From: Spongilla lacustris | Lineage: Eukaryota; Porifera; Demospongiae; Spongillida; Spongillidae | Assembly: GCA_949361645.1 (NCBI GenBank) | Contig: OX442417.1 | Span: forward strand, 1,190,164-1,254,163 | Direction: 5' to 3' | Length of the DNA stretch: 64,000 bases | Part shown: positions 56,210 to 64,000 of the stretch, piece by piece | How the letters are laid out: each line of letters opens with the position of its first letter | How positions within the stretch are numbered: the first letter of the stretch is position 1 | Notes under the pieces: generated by a model | The model's input: the letters and a program-made list of their open reading frames with translations, nothing else | Told to the model about the DNA's origin: nothing | The model's database searches: none | Program-made: the position numbers and the translations under genes

Positions 56210-57175
56210 TTTTGTAGATGAGAAGGGTGGGGAGATGTGATGGTCTGGGGACTGGTATTATCATTCTAGTTGTGTTTGCTCATGGTTATAGCATTGGAGG
56301 TGGGCCCAACGGCTCCTATTGTTGTCTAGGTGTGCCGGCCTATTGTGTGCACATGTATATGTGCATGTGTGCAGCATGTGGTGGGCATCTTTTGGAATGA
56401 GAAGCAGCCCTTGTCCTCGCTGGCACGTTTGTTGGTCCACTAGTTACCACTGGGAGGTCCGTTACAGTGTGCAATGCACTGGTGTTGGCAGTGTGACCCG
56501 TGCATAGCTATCCATGTAGAGTAGCTGTGGACCATCTGGTAATGACTAAACCATTATGGTGGTGTCGGAGTGGGAAGTGATGGTGATGGAGATACAGAAT
56601 TCATGCAGTACAATTCACTGTGTGTGTAGACCCTCCCTATAGGCCTCATCTCCTCCCCAGGCCCAACACAGCAGGCTAATGACCTGCATGGGGTGAATGT
56701 CTGCACAAGGAAGGTGCATGTTTATATTGAGACCATATATGGTTGCACAGCTGGTAGTGTGCTCATGTGCATGTAAATAATGGTTTCTATAGAAACAGGA
56801 CAGTTGTCCAGCCTACCCAACCCTCTCATGTCATGGGTTCTATAATAACAATATTGCCATACATATTTTATATGCAGTTAATCAGTGCATGCCTGTTACA
56901 ATATTCATACTGTTACCTAGCAACAACTAATTATGGTGGTGAGGACTATGTATCATATACATGTATAATATAGTCCTCTATAAAGTAAACAGAAGACAGC
57001 TAGATCATGCAGGTAGATGAGGGAACAGTTCATTACACATACAGTTCAATTCCAGGTCTTAAGGCCATGGCCTTCTGGTACAATAACTGAGCACCCTTAT
57101 CTGAGAAGTCATTACAGACTAAGCTGTGGGTGGGAAAAATAAGAAATCATCAAACCACACCATATTCCAATATTT
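56210..57175. other. Gene-free stretch
   Basis: No gene is recognised. TGTGCATGTGTGC-type TG-rich sequence lies at 56340-56380. Open frames are short and unsupported. Confidence 0.4.
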
Positions 57176-57180
57176 AACCT

Positions 57181-57556
57181 TACACCCCAATGGATGACAA
57201 TAAATGGTGTCCAGGGGAAGTGTTGGATATTCTGAGGGGGTATTGGGAATGTTATGAGGGGTGGTCATTAAAACGCTTGTCCCGTGCACATGGCATAAGA
57301 AGGTGTTGTGTGTGTGTGTGTGTATGGTGTGTGTGTATGGTGAGTGTGTGTGTGTATGGTGAGTGTGTGTGCGTTATGGTGTGTGTGTATGGTGAGTGTG
57401 TGTGTGGAACAAAGTTGAAGCTTGTCTAGGGGGCATTTACAAATGAGTCCAAAGCAAATGGAAATGGGTGATATATAACATAAGCTTATTTGTTCGGGGG
57501 GTACTTTTATTGTCACAGAGGAGTATGTTTGTAATCCTTGTCATCTGTAGGGGGTA
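57181..57556. mobile_element. Foldback MITE, family F1, copy 2 (expanded by a GT array)
   Basis: The left arm is TTACACCCCAATGGATGACA followed by ATAAATGGTGTCC, and the right arm ends CTTGTCATCTGTAGGGGGTA. The interior holds an imperfect (GT)n array (57306-57412) not present in the other copies, making it longer than copy 3 (about 190 bp). A downstream tail (CACAACCATTCCTAATTATT) is shared with 61110-61140. Confidence 0.65.
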
Positions 57557-58072
57557 CGGTGGGAAAAAAAGGAATAACCCTTTACTTGTTTTTTGATTAT
57601 ACAATACCAGACACTCCACACAAACCACAACCATTCCTAATTATTGCACATCATCCGAGAAGGGGGGCAGGACTATGGGGGCAGTAGCCCCCTCCTTTCT
57701 TTCGAATCAGTAATGAAAGTAATTATACAAATTAACAATTAGTTATTATTTTCAATTATTTCAGCAGCTATTAGTGCATGTGTTATGAAGTTACTAAGAA
57801 CAAGCTCAGACATGCATTCATTTTATACAGTATGCGTCAGAATAAAGTTGGCGCTACGCATTACGGTTCAGATTATTACGTTGCGCCGTAATTGCGTTAC
57901 GATCGGAATTAGTTCCGTTATGACCGTAAAAAAATTACGCTCCGATGGCAACGTAATTAGAAGGCTGTTACGTTCCGTTACGGTCGCTAAAAGGCTTACA
58001 TCTAAACACATGTCCAAAACACATGTCCAGGAACTGCAAATGGGCAGGCAGCTGTAAGTGTTGATTCGAGGA

Positions 58073-58320
58073 GTAGTAAACAGGCACGCCCCTCCGACCT
58101 CCTATTAGCTAGAGTAATGGCCAAATGGGTGCCCGAGGCGACACACCTGTATATGATACTTCCGCGATAGAACGGTTCTGGAACCGTTCTATCGCGGTAG
58201 TGTGAACGCAGTGTAAGATGCTAGCTTGGGTATCCCCTCGTTTACAGTGGTACATTAGCGGTGGTGCGTTAGCGGTTATTAAAACCACTGTTGCGGTTAT
58301 CGGAGAGTAAACAGGCACCT
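58073..58320. repeat. Inner palindromic block of the 2.1-kb element
   Basis: GTAAACAGGCAC occurs at 58076 and 58307 in direct orientation, and a shortened inverted copy (TCGTTTACAGTGG) lies at 58238. The centre is a perfect palindrome at 58162-58197: CCGCGATAGAACGGTTC, two bases, then the complement. This may be a smaller MITE nested in the larger element. Confidence 0.6.
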
Positions 58321-58384
58321 CCCCCCCTGATACCTCATATGTTATTTCAGAAGTCATGCTTACAGATAAAAATGATATTGAATA

Positions 58385-58965
58385 GGCCCTCTTAGCCAGA
58401 GAGTTGATTAACCCCATGACTTCTCACCCATTGACCACACCCATGGGCCCTCATAGCCGGAGAGTTCATTAACCCCACAACATCTCACTCATTGACCACA
58501 CCCATAGGCCCTCATAGCCGGAGAGTTCATTAACCCCACAACATCTCACTCATTGACCACACCCATGGGGCCTCTTAGCCGGAGAGTTCATTAACCCCAT
58601 GACTTCTCATCCATTGACCACACCCATAGGCCTTCATAGCCGCAGAGTTCATTAACCCCACGACTTCTCATCCATTGACCACACCCATAGGCCCTCTTAG
58701 CCGGAGAGTTCATTAACCCCATGACTTCTCACCCATTGACCACACCCATAGGCCCTCTTAGCCGCAGAGTTCATTAACCCCACGACTTCTCATCCATTGA
58801 CCACACCCATAGGCCCTCTTAGCCGGAGAGTTCATTAACCCCACGACTTCTCACCCATTGACCACACCCATAGGCCCTCTTAGCCGGAGAGTTCATTAAC
58901 CCCATGACTTCTCACCCATTGACCGCACCCATGGGCCCTCTTAGCCGGAGAGTTCATCCAATGGG
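58385..58965 (+). repeat. 61-bp minisatellite, about 9.5 copies
   Basis: Units contain AGGCCCTCTTAGCCGGAGAG, TTCATTAACCCC, CATGACTTCTCACCC and ATTGACCACACCCAT in that order and repeat every 61 bases with about 5-10 percent difference. Variants (CATAGCC or CTTAGCC, GCAG or GGAG, ATGACT or ACAACA) show a patchy, conversion-like pattern. No spacers; not a CRISPR. Confidence 0.95.
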
Positions 58966-59914
58966 TACAAACAGGGCTCTTATAAGAGCTGGAAGAGTTC
59001 ATTCAATTCATTCACCGCATGATTTGGAACTTTGAAAGATACATGTAGCACGTTTTTCTCCTTCAACTATGTTGATGATTGTCCCTAAATGAATTTTAAA
59101 GTAGAATTATTTGTACATATATAGTAACTTTCTGTTAAAATTCGCAAGTTTGTTTTGGCTGGTTTAGCTATAAGATTGGGGCATAAGATAAGCTTTCTAC
59201 ATTTTTATATACGAGCGAACTCGATCTAAAGCAGGGACCTTCCTTCCTTGAAAATGAATACAATGAATACTTTTCAATGTACATAATTCATACTACTTCG
59301 AGTGATAAAGAGGAACGGTACCAACATCTGTAGATTTAATGCTCTTTTGCAACGGACTGTGGCTAATGATATCATGCGCATGTGCCCTGTGGTACGCTTG
59401 TGGTTTACCTGAAGTAATAACATTGCTGCCTGTACAAAACCTCGCCACTGTTGCCAACAGAAGACGCGATTGCAGAACAGACAAAAGGACAAGATGAAAG
59501 AGTTCTGAAAGCTTAAACCAAAATATAATAATAGCCTCTTTCATTTTTAAAAAACTGATCGTACACACAAGGGGCGTATCTGTATAAGTTATATACCCTA
59601 GCGCGGGATTACGAGCAGCTTTAGTTCATTCAACTACAGGGGCGCAACGATATGATTGGACGTTTAGCGCGAGAGATATCACCGCCTGTCGGAACATGTC
59701 TCGATATGTTCATCATGTACCCGACATATGTCCAAACAATGCGTGGGAGTAGCATCGTAATCGTATTACGGCCATAACGGAATATTTTACGATCGTAACG
59801 GAACGTAATATTTTACGAGGTAATTGCGTTCCGATCGTAATTTTTTGCGATCGGAGCGTAGTACGTTTACACCGTAATGCGCAGCGCCAACTTTAATCTG
59901 ACGCATACTGTACC

Positions 59915-60505
59915 AAACACAGATGGGGCTAAGCCCCAGGCCCCCTACGGGGAGGGGCATGCCCACTTCCATCATCTCCCTTCTTCTGAATATATCCTGG
60001 ATCCACTCCTGGTCATCATAGAATGATCCACAAAGGCATTGAAAATGAAATCAAACATGATACAGGTAGGTAGATCTATGACCATAGTTGTATACACATA
60101 CATTTATACATGCACACCCACTTCCATGATCTTCCTTCCCCCTTCTGAGTACAATTTTTAGCCCCCCAACAAACATGTATACCGGTACAACCACAACTGG
60201 ATACACACACATACATGTACGTGCATGTCATGCACATATGTACGTGTACATGTACACACTTGCATGTGTGTAGATGTACACCCTGTATATGTGGTGTGTG
60301 TACATGTGTGCATGACACATGATCAGGTGATGGATGTAGATGTGGTTTGTATCATGTGTCTGTATATCACAAGCATGCACCACCCCATCACAGCTGCACC
60401 AATACCACTAAATTCATGCACACACCACACATGCACACATACTGTACATGTATGTATACACATGTGCAAATTTTGGGAACCGGCCTAGAAGTGGCAAGTC
60501 CAGTC
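59915..60505. other. Gene-free TG/CA-rich stretch
   Basis: 59925-59995 is GC-rich MITE-like sequence (GGGGCTAAGCCCC, ATATCCTGGATCCACTCCTGG). 60190-60460 is rich in ACATGTACGTGCATG-type alternating purine-pyrimidine words. Open frames through it reflect composition only. Confidence 0.5.
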
Positions 60506-60509
60506 AGTT

Positions 60510-60740
60510 GGAATGGAATGGCGCCCCAGATATGGACTAAGCTGGAACACAAGTTCAGACTATAAATGTCCTATACACATGGTGCTTCTTGTGTGGGGCT
60601 TCCAGACTGCACATAGGCTATAAGTACTGTACTGTGCTGTATCAGAGCCTATCACATCACAACTGTACCAGGACTGTAGCCTGTTTGGTTGCCATTTCTC
60701 ACCTTCCCAACACTAAATCACTTTCTTGGGAGAGATACAT
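60510..60740 (+). repeat. R2 repeat, copy 3
   Basis: GGAATGGAATGGCGCCCCAG, AAGCTGGAACACAAGTTCAG, GGTGCTTCTTGTGTG and GCCTGTTTGGTTGCCATTTC follow in the same order as copy 1, with internal deletions. Confidence 0.6.
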
Positions 60741-60864
60741 GTTTTGAAACCCACACATTCACAACCATACGCACAGTCACTCTACGTAGTTGTGGTTTCA
60801 TCATGTGGGGGGGGGGGGGGGGGTGTGTATCATACAATTCCAGTTTTCAGTAATTCCAATACTT

Positions 60865-61055
60865 TACCATACACCCCTACCGATGACAATAAATGGTGTC
60901 CAGGGGAAGTGTTTAGAAATGTAAAAATTTCCGAGGGGGTATTAGGAATATGTTCGAAGGTATTATAGAACATTTCAAAATAGAAGATTGTTCAGGAAGG
61001 GGGGGGGGGGGGTGGTATTTTAGCTATCATTGTCATCGGTATGGGGAGTAAGGTT
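60865..61055. mobile_element. Foldback MITE, family F1, copy 3
   Basis: The left arm ACACCCCTACCGATGACAAT and the right arm ATTGTCATCGGTATGGGGAG are near-perfect inverted copies. AATGGTGTCCAGGGGAAGTG follows the left arm, as in copy 2. A G run lies at about 60999-61012. It is the cleanest member of the family. Confidence 0.75.
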
Positions 61056-61079
61056 AGCTATTTGCTTTTTAGTTGACAG

Positions 61080-61770
61080 TGATTTAGATACTTGACACTT
61101 CACATATACCACAACCATTTCCATTTATTGCACATCACTACCGAATATAGGCTGTACAGGCTAATGAACACAGGTACAATGTATGACCACACACAATTGT
61201 GATAGAATGATTGAGTTCATCTGACAATGATCTCACGCAGTAAAGACAAGGATGTATGGAAATCACTAATTAGAGCAGATGTGTGTTTGATAGTAATAAA
61301 TTTCCCAAAGACCGTAATCTTGCAATTCCAGTTTTAATTTAATCATATACTGGCATACCACATCCATTCCTAATTAGTGCACATCACCATCACATCAGCC
61401 ATCAAGGCAGGTCATAAATGGTCATGCAAAAAAACACAGCCAGGTATGACCAAAGCCGGAAACACACTATTGTGGTCTGAATGATGGAGTTCATCAGATG
61501 TCAATGGTCATTATCAATACCAGTGATGTAAACTTGTGAAGCTTGCAATTCCAGTTTTACTTTTACTAATCTTACAATCATTTAGATAACTACAACAATT
61601 CCCATTTAGTGCACATCACCATCACATGAGGAATAAAGGCAATGAAAAGTGGTGTCTAAATGGTGGTGCATACATGATGACCACAATTTGATACACACAG
61701 CTCTGGCCAGTATGATGGAGTTCATCTGAAAACGATCAATGATGTAATCATGCAGTACAGTACATGGATG
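61080..61770 (+). repeat. Diverged tandem repeat, period about 235 bp, 3 copies
   Basis: Each copy has an ATATACCACAACCATTTCC-type word, TTAGTGCACATCACCATCAC, a GACCACAATTTGATACACAC-type word and GATGGAGTTCATCTGA in that order, starting near 61080, 61315 and 61555. Identity is low (perhaps 65-75 percent). The first words also occur in the tail of F1 copy 2 at 57600. Confidence 0.6.
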
Positions 61771-61774
61771 GCAT

Positions 61775-63050
61775 ATGACCAGCCCCTGGGCCTTGGTTAG
61801 TGTAGTGTGGTGATCATACAATAAGACCACAATAAGTGTACTTATGATGCACAGGTAAGAGGATGGCTGGGTGGGAGCTATGCACATACTAACATGGCCT
61901 GTGAAAATGTCTACTTCTGGTGTGAGGCTACATGTAAATAACATGAGTACATCACAAATCATGATACACAATGACATCATAAATGACATCATCTTGTGTT
62001 ATGCAATACCATGTAATGTAAGCACTGACAGGCACATGGGACTGGAGGTGTCAAGAGGTGTTAGGTGGTAATACAAGGTGTGCATCAACAGGACATGTGG
62101 TATGGGAAAGATAGTCTACACATTCCCTTGGTGAGGTCATGATGATGTAATGTATGATACCTGAAATGTGGTAACCACTAAAAAAATACAATAGACCATG
62201 TCAGTGATTACCAAAGGTTGCCCCCCTTGTGATATGACCACTAGGAATGTAAACAGCACAGCATGCAATAAGACTGTTCACATCAGCTGTGCCTCATGTC
62301 ATACATCTCTCAGTACACATGTTCTCTTGTGGGTATATGTGACCAGCAGAAGATGCTACATTGTGTAAGTATGGGTCCATTTCAGGGTATTCTCAGCAGG
62401 GCAGTGTCATGAACATGGCAAAGGTACACCATACTAGGTCATCCATCATATAGGATGGCCCAGTCATGAGACCATGATCAAATAGTGGTCCAAAACACCT
62501 GCTACCTGATGGCTACAAATAGCTATAATATACAGCTGATTTCAGTGGTGCAAGGACACACCCACTAGTGGATACCTTTGGGACAGTATTAAAGTGTCAT
62601 GATGTGCTTTCTTGGGTTTGAGGTGAGATAACAAATCTGACAGTTTGCCAAACTTGTGGGTTAATCACAAGCCCAATTATCCATACAAGTGATGTAAATA
62701 GTTCCCATCACATACACTGTACTAGCCAATATCACCAGCAACATACATGTGGCTTGTCATTCTCTGAAATTGCCTAGTGCAGGGCATAAACTATGACCTC
62801 ACTAATAGCATGTGGGTTTTCCCCCCAAATGTCCATGTATGGTCTGAGAGCACAATGATGGTGACCTCATTGTCATACATGAATGCAGAAGGGTCATCCC
62901 ATTAAATGCAGTGACCATTATGTCCACATAATGTTGAACAGAGGCCCCATTAGGTGTGGCCTCAAATGATGTGTTCAACGTTTAATGTGCCCACACCCCT
63001 CTGATCAGACATAGCATGGGATAGCACAGTGTGTTGTGAGGAGGCATTGT
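61775..63050. other. Gene-free stretch
   Basis: No gene is recognised. Rich in TCATGATG/ATGACATCAT words and short inverted repeats. No open frame of protein-like composition. Confidence 0.45.
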
Positions 63051-63059
63051 TTGCTGGTA

Positions 63060-63200
63060 TGTCATCTCACAAAGAAAACACAGAGCTTGAGGATTGGAGC
63101 AGCTACTGCAGCAGCACAGGCAGGACTTCCACCCTCCACCATCCAACCACTGGGACCATGGCACAGCTCTGCATTCACAAGCTACACCACACAACCCACA
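63060..63200 (+). pseudogene. Tyrosine recombinase relic, C-terminal catalytic end
   Basis: One frame gives SLRIGAATAAAQAGLPPSTI, then QPLGPWHSSAFTSY. This is the box of tyrosine recombinases (phage-integrase fold) around the second catalytic arginine (HxLRIGAAT in DIRS-like and related eukaryotic elements), the LGxW segment and the final tyrosine (about 63183-63185). The histidine before LR is not in frame (QS instead), the LGRW arginine is proline, and the N-terminal part is missing. The element type (DIRS, Crypton or free-standing) cannot be told. Confidence 0.55.
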
Positions 63201-63416
63201 CTAACACTTATCCCCACGGGCACTGCAAGTTTAACCCCTAGCCCCCTGACTTGCCCCACACACCTTACCCTCCTAAAAACCCCTACCACCTGGAACCTTT
63301 AACCAATCCATTTTGAGGTTACACTTGGGTGGCACCCTTCTGGCCTCTACCCTGACCAGCCACTTAACCCCTCTACCACCTCATGGTATGGCACATCTGG
63401 TCACACACAGGGAGAA

Positions 63417-63746
63417 GTTATAAACGTCCCGCCCGGATTTTTTTTGGCTGGTTTTTTGCAAAAACCCATCCTGGAATGGAGCAAATAGCATAAAAACCAT
63501 CCAGGGATTGAGCGTCCAGGGTGGGAATAGATATGGTTCTACCCTGGTTCTGTTGAACAAATACCATTTGAGGTAATAATTATTTCATACTTCAACATGG
63601 GTCTTGTTCGACAAAACCAGGGTAGAACAACATGGATATTCCCACCCTGGACGTTCAATCCCAGAATGGTTTTAAAGCTACATTGTGTATTAGGATCGGT
63701 TTTTGTTAAAAACCAGCCTAAAAAATCCAGGCTGGACGTTTATAAC
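63417..63746. mobile_element. 330-bp foldback element with GTTATAAACGTCC ends
   Basis: GTTATAAACGTCC at 63417-63429 faces its exact reverse complement at 63734-63746. Inner pairs continue the palindrome: GGCTGGTTTTTTGCAAAAAC with AAAAACCAGCC, GCGTCCAGGGTGGGAATA with ATTCCCACCCTGGACG, and TTCTACCCTGGTTCTGTTGA with CAAAACCAGGGTAGAAC. Nearly the whole element can fold on itself. No frame of note. Confidence 0.8.
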
Positions 63747-63749
63747 ATT

Positions 63750-64000
63750 TTCCTGTGACACCCCCAAGAGGTGACCCTACATCACCCTTGGCCCCAGGCC
63801 AGTTCAGCGGACTCATGATCACATCATCAGGGTAGTGGGCCCAACCAAGTACTACCCTGGTCCCCAGACCTGGCCTGATGGGCACACCTTATCAATATGG
63901 ACCCAGATGTGGGAGGGGACCCAGATGTGGGATTCATGGTATAGGTATCCATAGGTATCCATAAGCATTCATACAGCATTAAGGGCCCAGGGACATTTGG
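63750..64000. other. Window end, gene-free
   Basis: No gene is recognised. GGGACCCAGATGTGGGA-type and ATAGGTATCCATAGG-type short direct repeats lie at 63897-63962. Confidence 0.4.

Larger units (their letters stand above)
57828..59910. mobile_element. TA-flanked 2083-bp element with 40-bp inverted ends (Tc1/mariner-like)
   Basis: The left end starts CAGTATGCGTCAGAATAAAG and continues TTGGCGCTACGCATTACGGT. The right end is its reverse complement over 40 bases with two differences. TA lies on both sides (57826-57827 and 59911-59912). Next to each end are GC-rich palindromic words (GTTACGATCGGAA, ATTTTACGATCGTAACGGAA) that resemble each other in inverted order. The interior carries a 36-base palindrome, a 61-bp minisatellite and no transposase-like frame. 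It is a large non-autonomous element or a composite that took up satellite DNA. Confidence 0.8.

Noticed and set aside
57785..58057. 90-codon plus-strand frame
   Set aside because: It overlaps the left inverted end and palindromic words of the 2.1-kb element. The right end would give a similar frame; no coding signal.

Overview
This is animal nuclear DNA, AT-rich, gene-poor and full of decayed mobile elements. The two multi-exon genes are modelled with short introns (mostly about 50-100 bp, with GT..AG ends). The gene content is an extracellular Calx-beta protein with phase-1 exons, a cAMP-receptor-like GPCR, a DUF6589-type gene, hAT, Tc1/mariner, Ty3/gypsy and reverse-transcriptase relics, and many foldback MITEs. 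This fits a marine invertebrate, most plausibly a demosponge. The taxonomic call is inference from gene style, not from a marker gene. No tRNA, rRNA or CRISPR array was recognised.

Layout. 1-3.4 kb: a foldback element and a broken Ty3/gypsy gag-protease fragment. 3.9-15 kb: two diverged copies of a segmental duplication (about 4.4-7.2 and 11.3-15.0 kb) with scraps of a DUF6589-type gene, and between them the first copy of an unrecognised gene-like family (called R1 here). 15.5-20.6 kb: a 26-bp minisatellite, further R1 copies, a truncated Tc1/mariner inserted in one of them, and a dead P-loop ATPase. 21.1-25.3 kb: a broken reverse-transcriptase gene interrupted by a 595-bp hAT element, then another R1 piece. 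27.3-33.0 kb: a 12-exon Calx-beta gene on the minus strand. 33-43 kb: mostly non-coding, with promoter-like motifs, G/C-tract MITEs, a decayed gene of unknown family and a TA-flanked 828-bp element. 43.7-44.8 kb: an intact single-exon seven-helix receptor. 45.6-46.4 kb: three foldback elements. 48.0-51.3 kb: an eight-exon DUF6589-type gene, open except for one internal stop. 51.5-64 kb: VWA-like gene fragments, microsatellites, a Ty3/gypsy RNase H relic, a 2.1-kb TA-flanked element carrying a 61-bp minisatellite, diverged tandem repeats and a tyrosine-recombinase relic.

Three loci look like genes of an organism: the Calx-beta gene, the GPCR and the minus-strand DUF6589-type gene. Only the GPCR is fully open. 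The Calx-beta model needs three single-base corrections and has one altered splice donor; the DUF6589-type model has one stop codon. These defects could be true decay or assembly errors. There is no sign that the three loci act together. The rest is best read as nested transposon insertions and duplicated gene debris. In several places the order of events can be read from target-site duplications and from comparison of paralogous copies.
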